Assembly: GCF_014204895.1 (NCBI RefSeq)
Contig: NZ_JACHMF010000001.1
Location: 6,510,001-6,574,000, forward strand
DNA length: 64,000 nucleotides
DNA from: Paractinoplanes abujensis
GTDB taxonomy: Bacteria > Actinomycetota > Actinomycetes > Mycobacteriales > Micromonosporaceae
Direction of reading: 5' to 3'
Position numbers and translations under genes: made by a program
Notes under the pieces: model-generated
The model's database searches: none
The model's input: only the letters and a program-made list of their open reading frames with translations
What the model was told of the DNA's origin: nothing
Shown here: positions 29,286 through 39,284 of the stretch, piece after piece
Position numbering within the stretch: position 1 is the first letter of the stretch
Layout of the letters: every line of letters begins with the position of its first letter

Positions 29286-31289
29286 GTGCCCGCATTCGAC
29301 CTGGACACCGAACTCACCGCCGAACGACACCACCTCGCCGCGTCACGCGCCGCGCTCGCCCGCATGCGGGGCCGGGCCGAGGCGCTCTTCTCGACCGGCG
29401 ACAAAGTGGCCGGCGACGCCTACACCGCCGAGCAGCTGGGGCGGCACATGGCCCGCCGCGTCAAGGAACTCGCCGACGACCCCACCACCCCGCTCTTCTT
29501 CGGCCGCCTGGACATCGAGGAAGCCGCCTACCACGTGGGCCGCCGGCACGTCACCGACGACGCCGGCGAGCCGATGGTGCTGGACTGGCGGGCCCCGCTC
29601 TCCCGCTCCTTCTACCGGGCCAGCGTGCGCGACCCGCAGGGCGTCGCCACCCGCCGCCGGTTCGGTTTCGTCAAAGGCGAACTGACCAGCTTCGAGGACG
29701 AGCACCTGGACCGCGGCGAGGAACTGGGCACCACGAGCCGCATCCTGACCGCCGAGATCGAACGCCCGCGCGTCGGGCCGATGCGCGACATCGTGGCCAC
29801 CATCCAGCCCGAGCAGGACGAACTCGTCCGGGCCGAACTGACCGACTCGATCTGCGTGCAGGGCGCCCCCGGCACGGGCAAGACCGCGGTGGGCCTGCAC
29901 CGGGCGGCCTACCTGCTCTACCTGCACCGGGAGCGGTTGCGACGCTCGGGCGTGCTGATCGTCGGGCCCAACACGGCCTTCCTGTCGTACATCTCGGCCG
30001 TGCTGCCCGCCCTCGGCGAGGTCGAGGTGCAGCAGGCCACCGTGGACGAACTGGTCGCGCGGACGCCGGTGCGGGCCGTCGACACCCCGGCCGCGGCCCT
30101 GGTCAAGAATGACGTACGGATGGCCACCGTGCTGCACCGGGCGCTTTGGCGCAAACTCACCAAACCCACCGAGCCGATCATGGTGTCGGACGGCTCGTAC
30201 CGCTGGCGCATCGACGCCGAACCGCTGCGGCGCATCGTCGACGAGGCACGGCGCGAAGGCCTCCCGTACGGGGTGGGCCGGGACCGCGTACGGGCCCGGG
30301 TCGTCGGTCTCCTGCAGCGGCAGTCCGAATATCGCACCGGCAACTCACCGAGCGAGGGCTGGCTGCGCAAGATGAGCAAGATCGGCCCGGTGACCGAGTT
30401 CCTGGAGGCCGCGTGGCCCGCCGTCACCCCCGAACAGCTGGTGGCCGAGGTGCTCACCGACCCGCCCGAGGGTCTGCTCACCGACGAGGAACGTGCTGCC
30501 GTCCGCTGGGCCAAGCCGCCCAAGACCGTCAAGTCGGCCAAGTTCAGCCCGGCCGACCTGGTGCTCATCGACGAGGCGGCCGGGCTGCTGGAACGCGAGA
30601 CCAGTTTCGGGCACGTGGTGGTCGACGAGGCCCAGGACCTCTCCCCCATGCAGGCCCGCGCGATCGCCCGGCGCAGCGAACACGGGTCGATCACCGTGCT
30701 GGGCGACCTGGCCCAGGCCACCGCGCCGTGGGCCGCCGCCGAATGGCGCGAGACGCTGAACCACCTGGGCAAGCCGGAAGCCGTGGTGGTGCCGCTGACC
30801 GTCGGGTTCCGCGTGCCGGCCTCCGTGGTCCAACTGGCCAACCGCCTGCTGCCCGCGCTCGGCGTCGACGTGCCCGAGGCAGTGTCGCTGCGCCGCGACG
30901 GCGATCTGGTGCTGACGCCCGTGGCCGACCCGTCTGACCTGGACACCGAGACCCTGGCCGAGGTGACCGCGGCGCTGACCCACGAAGGCTCGGTGGCGGT
31001 GATCGCAGCCGACGCGGCGGTCGAAAGGCTGCGCGGCCACCTCACAGCGGCCGGCGTCGACCACGCGACAGCCGACGACGTCGACTCCGAGGCGCGGGTC
31101 ACGGTGGTGCCGGCCACGATGGTCAAGGGCCTCGAGTACGACCACGTGATCGTGCACGAACCGGCCGACATCGTCGCCGCCGAACCGCGCGGTCTCAACC
31201 GGCTCTACGTCGTGCTGACCCGCGCGGTGTCCCGGCTCTCGGTCATCCACGCGAAACCACTGCCCTCGCCGCTCGACACCGCGGCCTGA
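29286..31289 (+). CDS. HelD-like superfamily 1 helicase (RNA polymerase recycling family)
   Basis: 667 aa from GTG 29286 (MPAFDLDTELTAERHH), with GAGGA seven bases upstream. After a coiled-coil N-terminal arm come IEEAAYHVGRRHV, VLDWRAPLSRSFYRA, Walker A GAPGTGKTAVGLHRAAYLLY (~192), VVDEAQDLSPMQ and a C-terminal UvrD-like lobe (VPATMVKGLEYDHVIV, RLYVVLTRA). This is the HelD pattern; HelD releases stalled RNA polymerase, and actinobacterial HelR gives rifamycin tolerance. I did not find a convincing rifamycin-associated element upstream. Divergent from the ArsR gene. Confidence 0.88.
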   Translation: MPAFDLDTELTAERHHLAASRAALARMRGRAEALFSTGDKVAGDAYTAEQLGRHMARRVKELADDPTTPLFFGRLDIEEAAYHVGRRHVTDDAGEPMVLDWRAPLSRSFYRASVRDPQGVATRRRFGFVKGELTSFEDEHLDRGEELGTTSRILTAEIERPRVGPMRDIVATIQPEQDELVRAELTDSICVQGAPGTGKTAVGLHRAAYLLYLHRERLRRSGVLIVGPNTAFLSYISAVLPALGEVEVQQATVDELVARTPVRAVDTPAAALVKNDVRMATVLHRALWRKLTKPTEPIMVSDGSYRWRIDAEPLRRIVDEARREGLPYGVGRDRVRARVVGLLQRQSEYRTGNSPSEGWLRKMSKIGPVTEFLEAAWPAVTPEQLVAEVLTDPPEGLLTDEERAAVRWAKPPKTVKSAKFSPADLVLIDEAAGLLERETSFGHVVVDEAQDLSPMQARAIARRSEHGSITVLGDLAQATAPWAAAEWRETLNHLGKPEAVVVPLTVGFRVPASVVQLANRLLPALGVDVPEAVSLRRDGDLVLTPVADPSDLDTETLAEVTAALTHEGSVAVIAADAAVERLRGHLTAAGVDHATADDVDSEARVTVVPATMVKGLEYDHVIVHEPADIVAAEPRGLNRLYVVLTRAVSRLSVIHAKPLPSPLDTAA

Positions 31290-31323
31290 CCCCGCTCCGT
31301 TCTGACCCCGTCTTCCATGCCGC

Positions 31324-31749
31324 TCAGCGCAGCGGTTTGACCCAGCGCGACCAGTCGTCCTGCCGGTGGTAGCCGCGCGCGGCCCAGATCGCGTGGGCCC
31401 GCTCGTTGCCGTCGAGCACCATCGCGTCGACCCGGGTGCCACCGAGGGCCCGGAAGCGTCGCTCGGCCGCCTCGACCAGGGCCGCGCCGATGCCCTCGCG
31501 ACGCCGATCGGGGGCAACGGCGAGCCGGTAGAGGTGGCAGCGCCACCCGTCCCACCCGGCGATCACAGTGCCGACGATGCGCTCACCGTCGAGCGCAACG
31601 ATCAGCGCATCGGGATCGCGCAGGTGCAGGGCAGCCAGGGCGGCAGGCGTGTCGGCAGGCCGCCCCTCGTTCTCAGCGGCGGTCAGCCAAAACCGCAGAA
31701 CATCACTGAGCTGCGAAGATTCGGCCGCCCCCACGATCACACTGGACAC
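31324..31749 (-). CDS. GNAT family N-acetyltransferase
   Basis: 141 aa from GTG 31747-31749, or 138 aa from a GTG at 31738-31740 which is better spaced from GGGGG. Acetyl-CoA binding motif A is LYRLAVAPDRRREGIGAALV near residue 80; the C-terminus GNERAHAIWAARGYHRQ is typical of the small-molecule/protein GNATs. TACGCT before the gene may be a -10 element. Substrate unknown; converges with the HelD gene. Confidence 0.85.
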   Translation of the reverse strand: MSSVIVGAAESSQLSDVLRFWLTAAENEGRPADTPAALAALHLRDPDALIVALDGERIVGTVIAGWDGWRCHLYRLAVAPDRRREGIGAALVEAAERRFRALGGTRVDAMVLDGNERAHAIWAARGYHRQDDWSRWVKPLR

Positions 31750-31764
31750 GCCCCCGAGCGTATC

Positions 31765-32015
31765 CGCCGCCCTCGACCACGCCGCCCCGCCGCCATCCCG
31801 GCCCACCTCGCCCCGCCACAGCCCGACCCGTCTCGTCGCCCGCCGCCCCGGCCGTCGAACCGCCCCGCCACGACCTGCCCCGCCCAGCCCCGCCACGACC
31901 CGCCCCAATCCGACGCGCTCCGTCAACCGCCGCCCGGCCCGTCGAACCGCCCCGCCAGAGCCCGACGCGACTCGACCCGCCACGTGCCGACGCCGCGGCC
32001 GGCCCGCCCGCCCAC
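31765..32015. repeat. C-rich low-complexity intergenic tract
   Basis: Pyrimidine-rich sequence with recurrent CGCCCCGCC and CCGTCGAACCGCCCCGCCA blocks (the latter at about 31852 and 31940) between the GNAT and the membrane-protein operon. No gene signals; open frames here reflect composition. Confidence 0.7.
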
Positions 32016-32020
32016 CCGTC

Positions 32021-32062
32021 AACTTTATGGCACAAACTTCTTTGACTTTGTGCGGTAAAGTT
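32021..32062 (+). promoter_or_regulatory. 42-bp imperfect dyad, putative operator of the ABC operon
   Basis: Arm AACTTTATGGCACAAA (32021-32036) mirrors TTTGTGCGGTAAAGTT (32047-32062), 14 of 16 positions matching, around a 10-bp spacer. A TTCTTTG heptamer recurs inside the spacer and just after the second arm. It ends six bases before the ATG of the next gene, in an AT-rich island unlike its C-rich upstream. Likely bound by the operon's own winged-helix protein. Confidence 0.65.
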
Positions 32063-32068
32063 CTTTGC

Positions 32069-32701
32069 ATGACCCCGATCGACGACGACGCCCCTCCGCT
32101 CGACCCGGCCGAGTCCCTGGCCCTGATCGAGCGCGAGCGCCACAACTTCGGCCGTGACCTCTCGCCCGACCCCCGCATGATGTTCTGGCCGTGGGGCATC
32201 GCCTGGCTCGTCGGCTTCACGCTGTTCTTCCTGCGCTTCGGCCCCGACGGCCGGGTCCTGGTCGACCTGCCCGACTGGTTGCCGCTGCTCGTCCTGGCGC
32301 TGCTCATGGTCGCGGCCGGCATCACCACCGGCTTCGCGGGCAGCCGGGTCAGCCGCCGGATCTCCGGGCCCAGCACCCGCCAGGGCGCGATGTACGGCGT
32401 CAGCTGGTCGGTCGCGTTCACCGCCTTCTCGATCCTGTTCGCGCAGTTCAGCGACGTGCTGCCGGAGGAGAAGGCGGGCCTGCTGTGGGCCGGCGGCATG
32501 GTCGCGCTGACCGGCGCGCTCCACATGGCCGGTGCCGCGATCTGGAACGACCGCGACATGTTCGTCCTCGGCGCCTGGACCAGCGTCGTCAACATCGCCG
32601 GCATCCTGATCGGCCCGGGCTGGCACGCGCTGATCGTCGCCGTGGCCGGGGGCGGCGGCATGATCGCGGCCGGCCTGATCGGCTGGCTGCGCCTGCGATG
32701 A
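32069..32701 (+). CDS. Integral membrane protein, first gene of ABC operon
   Basis: 210 aa; soluble acidic N-terminus (~35 residues with PDPRMMFWPWGIAW) then five or six membrane helices. No catalytic motif. Its stop overlaps the ATG of the winged-helix gene (ATGA), so it belongs to the same transcript. It may sense or assist the ABC exporter downstream; no family function known to me. Confidence 0.8.
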   Translation: MTPIDDDAPPLDPAESLALIERERHNFGRDLSPDPRMMFWPWGIAWLVGFTLFFLRFGPDGRVLVDLPDWLPLLVLALLMVAAGITTGFAGSRVSRRISGPSTRQGAMYGVSWSVAFTAFSILFAQFSDVLPEEKAGLLWAGGMVALTGALHMAGAAIWNDRDMFVLGAWTSVVNIAGILIGPGWHALIVAVAGGGGMIAAGLIGWLRLR

Positions 32702-33012
32702 GCGACAACTCCGAACCGCTGGTCACCGAGCTCGACCCGGTGATCCACGCCCAGGCCCGGCTGCGCGTCGTCTCGGCCCTTTCGGTGCTGCGCGAGGACG
32801 ACCGCGTCACCTTCCCGCAGTTGCAGGAGTCGCTGCGGATGACCGCCGGCAACCTCTCCGTCCACCTGCGCAAGCTCGAGGACGCGGGATATGTCGAGGT
32901 CACCAAGACCCACCAGGGCCGCACCCCGGCCACCCTGGTCCGGCTCACCCGCCGCGGCCGGCTCGCCTTCGACGACTACACGGCGGCGCTGCGCGCGCTG
33001 CTCAACCCTTGA
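32698..33012 (+). CDS. Winged-helix transcriptional regulator
   Basis: 104 aa; entire protein is a winged helix (DPVIHAQARLRVVSALSVL, MTAGNLSVHLRKLEDAGYVE, then a wing KTHQGRTPATLVRLT). Like the PadR/ArsR-like small regulators often coupled to ABC exporters. Overlaps the preceding gene; the ABC ATPase GTG follows after 10 bp. Likely autoregulates through the 42-bp dyad upstream of the operon. Confidence 0.88.
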   Translation: MSDNSEPLVTELDPVIHAQARLRVVSALSVLREDDRVTFPQLQESLRMTAGNLSVHLRKLEDAGYVEVTKTHQGRTPATLVRLTRRGRLAFDDYTAALRALLNP

Positions 33013-33022
33013 GAGGACAGTC

Positions 33023-33907
<885 letters not shown>

Positions 33908-33968
33908 GGCCCGTCCGACCACCCCAACCAGCCGCCCCTTTGAGCGGACTGAAGACTTGGAGTTCTGA

Positions 33969-34709
33969 TTGACCACCCTCGCGTTCACGCACGCCAAGTT
34001 TCAGCTGCTCGAGACCGCCCGCATCCCGATCGCCCTGTTCGGCAGCGCCTTCTTCCCGTCCGCGGCGATGCTGGCGTTCGTCGTGCCGTTCGTCGGGGAC
34101 AACGCGGAGTACGCCACCGCCGCGACCGCCTCGATGATCACGTTCTCGGTGATGTCGACCAACCTGTTCCAACACGGTGTCGGCGTCTCCGAGGACCGGG
34201 CGCAACCCTGGGATCCGTACGTGCGCTCCTTGCCCGCCGGCGCCCTGCCCCGTTTCGCCGGGCGCATCCTGGCCGGCCTGACGCTGATGTTCGTCTCGCT
34301 GCTGCCGGTCGTGCTCATCGCGGCGTTCCTGACCGAGGCCACGGTGACGCCGGCGCAGTTCCTGCTGACCGCGGGCACCGTGGTGGTCATCGCGATCCCG
34401 TTCATCCTGATGGGACTGGCGATCGGCTATGCGATGCCGCAGAAGGCCGCGATCGTCGTCGCCCAGTTGCTGTTCTTCCCGCTGGCGTTCCTGGGCGGCC
34501 TGATGACCGGTCCCGGCCTGGCGCCCGGCTTCGTCGAGGACCTCGCGCCCTACCTGCCGACCGGCGGCGCGGCCCGGCTCATGTGGGCCGCCGTCGGCGA
34601 CTTTCCCTCCGATTTGGGGGCAATCGCCGCGCTTGTGGGCTGGACGATCGCCCTAGGTTGGGTGGCCGTATGGGCCTATCGACGCGACGAGGGTCGGCGG
34701 TTCAGCTAG
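33969..34709 (+). CDS. ABC-2 type transporter permease
   Basis: 246 aa from TTG 33969, supported by TTGGAG at a good distance. Six hydrophobic helices, no ATPase motif; ABC-2 family pattern (LPAGALPRFAGRILAGL, FFPLAFLGGLMTGPGL). Forms an exporter with the ATPase upstream, probably as a homodimer. Cargo unknown. Confidence 0.9.
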   Translation: MTTLAFTHAKFQLLETARIPIALFGSAFFPSAAMLAFVVPFVGDNAEYATAATASMITFSVMSTNLFQHGVGVSEDRAQPWDPYVRSLPAGALPRFAGRILAGLTLMFVSLLPVVLIAAFLTEATVTPAQFLLTAGTVVVIAIPFILMGLAIGYAMPQKAAIVVAQLLFFPLAFLGGLMTGPGLAPGFVEDLAPYLPTGGAARLMWAAVGDFPSDLGAIAALVGWTIALGWVAVWAYRRDEGRRFS

Positions 34710-34759
34710 AACAACGACACTTAAGCCCGTCCAAAGGTGCGCGGTGCAACGATTCGGCA

Positions 34760-35509
34760 ATGACCCCATCGACTCCCGGATCACCTACGTGGGTCGATCT
34801 CGGCACCGCCGACCCCGTGGACGCGGAAAGGTTCTACACCGCGCTGTTCGGGTGGACGTCGGACATCGCCGGTGACTACATCACGTTCCTGCTCAACGGG
34901 CGGCCGGTGGCCGGCGCCGGCCCGCTCTACGGGGTGGGTCAGCCCACCGCCTGGAGCACGTACATCGGCACCGACGACGCCGACGGGGTCGCGGCCCGGG
35001 TCGCCGCGGCCGACGGCAAGGTGCTGGTGCCCCCGTTCGACGTGCAGGACCAGGGCCGGATGGCCGCCTTCCTCGACCCCGGCGGCGCGCCGTTCAGCGT
35101 GTGGGAGCCGGGCACGATGCGCGGCGCGGAGCTGTTCGACGTGCCGGGCGCGCTCACCTGGAACGAGCTGAACACGCGCGACCTCGACGGCTCGATGGCG
35201 TTCTACCAGGCGGTGTTCGGCTGGCAGTTCCGCAACAGTTCGATGTCGGGCATCCCGTACGTGGTGGCCAAGGTGCATGAGACGCCGGTCTGCGGCATCC
35301 AGCCCATGCTCCCCGAGGAGTGGCACGACGACGTCGGTCCGCACTGGACGGTCTATTTCGCGGTGCCCGACTGCGACGCGGCGACCGACCGGGCCTTGGC
35401 GCTGGGCGGCGCGGTCGTGCGCCCGCCGACGTCCCTTCCGATCGGCCGGTACGCCGTGCTGGCCGACGCGCAGGGCGGCTGGTTCGCGGTTCTCGCGGGC
35501 AACCGCTAA
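34760..35509 (+). CDS. Two-domain VOC (glyoxalase/bleomycin-resistance) protein
   Basis: 249 aa made of two vicinal-oxygen-chelate units (residues ~8-120 and ~130-245), each with a FYTALFGW/FYQAVFGW motif and a terminal DPxGA- or DAQGGWF-type strand. Such tandem VOC proteins of actinomycetes include hydrolase and resistance-type members; metal ligands cannot be assigned surely. ATG start; last four bases overlap the convergent btuD. Confidence 0.85.
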   Translation: MTPSTPGSPTWVDLGTADPVDAERFYTALFGWTSDIAGDYITFLLNGRPVAGAGPLYGVGQPTAWSTYIGTDDADGVAARVAAADGKVLVPPFDVQDQGRMAAFLDPGGAPFSVWEPGTMRGAELFDVPGALTWNELNTRDLDGSMAFYQAVFGWQFRNSSMSGIPYVVAKVHETPVCGIQPMLPEEWHDDVGPHWTVYFAVPDCDAATDRALALGGAVVRPPTSLPIGRYAVLADAQGGWFAVLAGNR

Positions 35510-36270
35510 CCCCGTACGGGCACCACCAGCGGACCGTGTTCGCCTTCGATGATGCGCACCCGCACCCGGTAATGCTTGGCCAGGTTCTCCTCGGTCAGCA
35601 CCTCGCGGGCCGTCCCCGCCGCCACCACGGCCCCCTCGGCCAGCAGCACCATGCGATCGGCGTATTCGCCGGCCACGGAGAGGTCGTGCATCGTGGCCAG
35701 CACGGTCAGCCCCCGCTCGGCCCGCAGCCGGTCGATCAGTTCGAGCACTTCCTGCTGGTGGCCGATGTCGAGGGCGCTGGTGGGTTCGTCGAGCAGCAGG
35801 ATGCCCGCGCCTTGAGCAAGCGCCCGGGCCAGGAAGACACGCTGCCGTTCACCACCCGAGAGCGTTTCGAGCCGCCGCCCAGCGAACTGCGCCACGTCCA
35901 GCGACTCCAGCACCTCCTGAACGGCGGCCAGGTCGGCGGCCGATTCCCGGCCCAGCGGCGGGATGTAGGGCGTGCGGCCGAGCAGCGCGTAGTCGAGCAC
36001 CCGCATACCCGGCGGGACCGTGGGCGTCTGGTTGACCGTGGCGATCGTCTTCGCGCGCTCGCGGCGGTGCAGCGTGTCGACCGGCCGGCCGTTCAGCTCG
36101 ACGCGGCCGGTGAACGGCAGCAGACCACCGATCGCACGTAACGCCGTCGACTTCCCCGCGCCGTTGGGGCCGATCACCATGACCCATTCGCCGCGGGCCA
36201 CGTCGAGGTCGACGCCGTCCACGATCAGATTCCCGTCCAGCCGTACGCGGAGATCCCGCGCGCTGATCAC
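35506..36270 (-). CDS. btuD: Cobalamin/iron-chelate ABC transporter ATPase
   Basis: 254 aa FecE/BtuD-type ATPase: Walker A IGPNGAGKSTALRAIGG (~34), signature LSGGERQRVFLARALA, Walker B ILLLDEPTSALD, and switch His in LATMHDLSVAGEYADR. Third gene of a btuFCD operon with four-base overlaps. The upstream cobalamin riboswitch makes B12/corrinoid the likely cargo rather than siderophore. Confidence 0.88.
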   Translation of the reverse strand: MISARDLRVRLDGNLIVDGVDLDVARGEWVMVIGPNGAGKSTALRAIGGLLPFTGRVELNGRPVDTLHRRERAKTIATVNQTPTVPPGMRVLDYALLGRTPYIPPLGRESAADLAAVQEVLESLDVAQFAGRRLETLSGGERQRVFLARALAQGAGILLLDEPTSALDIGHQQEVLELIDRLRAERGLTVLATMHDLSVAGEYADRMVLLAEGAVVAAGTAREVLTEENLAKHYRVRVRIIEGEHGPLVVPVRG

Positions 36271-37340
36271 GACGTGCCCGCCCGGCTGCGGCGCAGCACG
36301 ACGATGAAGAACGGCGCACCGAAGAACGCAGTGACCACCCCGATCGGGATCTCGGCCTGACCGCCGGCCGTACGGGCGAGCAGGTCGGCCAGGGCCAGGA
36401 ACGCCCCGCCGAACAGGACCGAGAGCGGCAGGATCGAGCGGTAGCTGGGCCCGGCCAGCAGGCGCATGATATGCGGGACGACGATGCCCACGAAGCCGAT
36501 CAGGCCGGAGACCGAGACGGCGGCCGCGGTGCCCAGCGAGGCCGCCACGATCAGCAGGTAACGGCTGCGCTGCGGGTGCAGTCCCAGACCGCTCGCCTCC
36601 TCGTCACCGACGGTCAGCACGTCGAGTTCACGCCGCTGGGCCAGCACGATCACTGCGGTCACCACCGCGTACGGGAGGACGATCAACACGTCGTGCCATC
36701 CCGCGGTGGCCAGCCGGCCCAGCAGCCAGGAGTAGACCTCGCGCAGCGTGTCGACGTTCTGCTGCATGACGTAGGTCTGTCCGGCGGCCAGGAACGACGA
36801 CACCGCCACCCCGGCCAGGATCAGCGTGGCGGGCGAGCGGTCCCGGCCCCCGGCCGCGCCGAGCAGCCAGGTCAGTGCGACCGCCAGCAACGCGCCCGCG
36901 AACGCCGCGACCGGCACCCCGATCGGCAGGTCGGCCGTGGCGTCGCCGGTGGCCCCGGCCCGCAGCGCGATCACCGCGGTGACCCCGAGGCCCGCGCCGG
37001 CCGCCACCCCGAGCAGATGCGGGTCGGCCAGCGGGTTGCGGAAGACACCCTGGTAGGCCGCGCCGGCCAGGGCCAGCAGGCCGCCGACGAGCAGGCCGAG
37101 CACCACTCGGGGTAGCCGCAGTTCGGTGAGGATGGCCACCTCACGCTCGGTCAGGCCGCTGTGCAGGTGAACACCGGGGATCAGGTTGAGCAGTTCGATC
37201 GCGACGCCACCGGGCGGCAAGGACACCGATCCGAACGCCAGCCCGGCGATCAGCGCGACCAGCACCGCGACGACCCCACCGGCCAGCCAACCGGCGCGCA
37301 GGCCGGCCGGCCGTACGGGGCGAGGGAGCGTCGCCGTCAC
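36267..37340 (-). CDS. btuC: Cobalamin ABC transporter permease
   Basis: 357 aa FecCD/BtuC-type permease with about ten membrane helices. Family stretches: LPRVVLGLLVGGLLALAGAA, GVFRNPLADPHLLGV, GLIGFVGIVVPHIMRLLAG. Overlaps both btuF (stop of btuF/start) and btuD by four bases. Confidence 0.9.
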   Translation of the reverse strand: MTATLPRPVRPAGLRAGWLAGGVVAVLVALIAGLAFGSVSLPPGGVAIELLNLIPGVHLHSGLTEREVAILTELRLPRVVLGLLVGGLLALAGAAYQGVFRNPLADPHLLGVAAGAGLGVTAVIALRAGATGDATADLPIGVPVAAFAGALLAVALTWLLGAAGGRDRSPATLILAGVAVSSFLAAGQTYVMQQNVDTLREVYSWLLGRLATAGWHDVLIVLPYAVVTAVIVLAQRRELDVLTVGDEEASGLGLHPQRSRYLLIVAASLGTAAAVSVSGLIGFVGIVVPHIMRLLAGPSYRSILPLSVLFGGAFLALADLLARTAGGQAEIPIGVVTAFFGAPFFIVVLRRSRAGTS

Positions 37341-38272
37341 GCGGGGATCTTGGCCACCGCGTCGGCGATGGCACGCACCAGGTCAACGGTGCGCGGACCC
37401 CAGCGGGAGGCGATGTCGTCGTCGAGCGCGTAGATCTGATTGCTCTTCACCGCGGTGACCGTGCTCCAGCCCTTGCGCGCGGCCACCGTCTGCGGCGACT
37501 GCTGACAGCACTTGCTGTCGGCCAGGAAGATCGTGTCGGGGTCGGACTTGACCAGCGACTCCTGCGACAGCTGGGGATAGCCGCCCTTGGCGCCGTCCGG
37601 GTCGGCGGCATCGGCCACGTTGGTCATACCGAACTTCGCGAAGATCGAGCCGATGAACGTCTTGGACGTGACGCTGTAGAGGGTCGGATCGAGCTCGTAG
37701 TAGTAGGTGAGCGGCGTGCTGCGCGGCGGCACGTCCTTGACGATCTTGTCGATGTCCGCGGTCATCTTCGCGCTCAGCGCGTCCGCCTCGGCCGTGTGCC
37801 CGGTCAGGCTGCCGAATTGCCCGATCTGCTGGTAGGTGCCGTCGAGGTCGGTCGTCGCCGAGGCCACGAACACCGGGATCTTGAGCTTGTCCAGCTGCGA
37901 CACGATCTTGTCGATGTCGTTGGACAGGATCACCAGGTCGGGGTCCTTGGCCGCGATCGCCTCGGCGTTCGGCTTGAACCCGGACAGGTCGGTCTTGGGC
38001 GCGTCGGCCGGATAGTTCGACTGGTCGTCGACCGCCGTGACCTGGGGACCGGCCCCGATCGCGAAAAGGATCTCGGTGGCGGTCGAGCTCAGCGAGACGA
38101 TCTTCTGGGGCTGCTGGTCCAGCGTCAGGTCGCCCACGGTCACGGGGTAAGCGGCGGCGGACGCGCTCGACTGTGTGGTGCCCGAGGGTTCGGTGGTGTC
38201 GTCGTTACCGCCGCAGGCGCCCGCGACGAGCAGGGTGGTGGCCGCCAAGGCAGCCGTGAGCACGCGTTTCAT
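37337..38272 (-). CDS. btuF: Cobalamin-binding lipoprotein
   Basis: 311 aa. Lipoprotein signal with lipobox LLVAGAC (Cys at ~20) followed by a Ser/Thr linker, then a BtuF/FepB-type periplasmic-binding fold (KIVSLSSTATEILFAIGAG, DLVILSN, DIASRWGPRTVDLVRAIADA). It captures the ligand outside the membrane for BtuCD. First gene after the riboswitch; GGAGGA precedes the ATG. Confidence 0.92.
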   Translation of the reverse strand: MKRVLTAALAATTLLVAGACGGNDDTTEPSGTTQSSASAAAYPVTVGDLTLDQQPQKIVSLSSTATEILFAIGAGPQVTAVDDQSNYPADAPKTDLSGFKPNAEAIAAKDPDLVILSNDIDKIVSQLDKLKIPVFVASATTDLDGTYQQIGQFGSLTGHTAEADALSAKMTADIDKIVKDVPPRSTPLTYYYELDPTLYSVTSKTFIGSIFAKFGMTNVADAADPDGAKGGYPQLSQESLVKSDPDTIFLADSKCCQQSPQTVAARKGWSTVTAVKSNQIYALDDDIASRWGPRTVDLVRAIADAVAKIPA

Positions 38273-38387
38273 GAGGTCCTCCGGTCGGCCGGGTGCGATG
38301 CCGACGGTCGTCGGCCGGGTGCTTCGCCGACGAGGCCTCGGGGGGCGGTCCGTCCGCGAGGCGCCCCTCCCCGGGAGCGCTGGTTCG

Positions 38388-38495
38388 CGACCGGCGTCCA
38401 GGCGACCTGGCTCGGCCCTTACCGGGCCACACAGTTGCGGGACAGCGCCGGACTCGCACCGGCTTCGCTGAACGCGGTCCCTCCGACGCTAACCC
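38388..38495 (-). ncRNA. Cobalamin riboswitch
   Basis: Read leftward: GAAGCCGGTGCGAGTCCGGC, then GCTGTCCCGCAACTGTG, then the B12 box AGCCAGGTCGCCTG (38399-38412). These are the conserved core elements of adenosylcobalamin riboswitches in the right order. Between it and btuF lies ~115 nt of strong hairpins including a direct repeat GCACCCGGCCGAC and the GGAGGA ribosome site, likely the expression platform (translation control). Binding of cobalamin should shut down btuFCD. Confidence 0.93.
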
Positions 38496-38504
38496 ACCGC
38501 GGGG

Positions 38505-38816
38505 TCACGTGCGGTCGGCGGGCTTCTCTTCCACCCTGTTCGCCCCGGCCCGGTCGCCCTCGGCGGCCGCCTCCTCGTCGCCGGCCAGGGCGGCCCGCAG
38601 CCGCGCCTTCTCGGCCGAGCGGCGGCTGGCCACGCTGACCAGCTGCTCGTTCATCTGGTTGCGCCACTTGGCGAGCAGGAAGTACGACGCGACGGCCGAC
38701 ACGACGATCGCGATCATGCCCGCGACCAGCAGGTTGAGCGGGAAGAACGAGAGCAGCCCGAGGACGACGGCGAACAGGCCGACCCGCCCGAGCGTGTACT
38801 TGATCGCGGGACTCAT
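38505..38816 (-). CDS. DUF4229-type small membrane protein
   Basis: 103 aa with two N-terminal membrane helices (about residues 10-50: VGLFAVVLGLLSFFPLNLLV, VVSAVASYFLLA) and a charged cytoplasmic tail containing the RNQMNEQL motif of the DUF4229 family. Function unknown. Ends just before the riboswitch on the same strand, so the btu transcript may start inside or read through. Confidence 0.8.
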   Translation of the reverse strand: MSPAIKYTLGRVGLFAVVLGLLSFFPLNLLVAGMIAIVVSAVASYFLLAKWRNQMNEQLVSVASRRSAEKARLRAALAGDEEAAAEGDRAGANRVEEKPADRT

Positions 38817-38830
38817 CTCTTCACTCCGAA

Positions 38831-39259
38831 TCAGCCCGCACGGTCGTTCAGCCAGCGCAGGCCGTAGAACCAGATCAGGCAATAGACGACGGTGAAGCCC
38901 GCGGCCCCGGCCAGCCCGCTGACCAGGGTCGGGAACTGGGTTGCGGCGAGCCCGGCGACAGTCATGCCGCCGGCCACCGCGAAACCGACCCCCAGCAGCG
39001 CGACCACCACGCGCGAGGCGCCGAAGCCTTCGGCCCGGAACTCCTCGACGAACAGCCACACCGGCAGGATGATGGCCAGCCAGCCGCTGGTGTCGCCGAA
39101 CTCCGACACCCGGGTCAGCGACAGGATCGCCTCGAGGATCAGCAGCAGGACGGCCCCGGTCACCAGCCCGGCCAGCGCGGTGCCGATCAGGTCACCGATG
39201 GTGGCCAGGCGTCCACTGGGGTCGCGGCGCGGCCGGCGCTCGCTCTTCGTGTCCGTCAT
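38831..39259 (-). CDS. Small integral membrane protein
   Basis: 142 aa with a charged N-terminus (MTDTKSERRPRRDP) and four hydrophobic helices. No motif recognised. It sits between the MqnE-like gene and the DUF4229 gene, all codirectional (25 and 14 bp gaps). Confidence 0.75.
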   Translation of the reverse strand: MTDTKSERRPRRDPSGRLATIGDLIGTALAGLVTGAVLLLILEAILSLTRVSEFGDTSGWLAIILPVWLFVEEFRAEGFGASRVVVALLGVGFAVAGGMTVAGLAATQFPTLVSGLAGAAGFTVVYCLIWFYGLRWLNDRAG

Positions 39260-39284
39260 GACAAGTGCAGACTACGCGCTCGGC

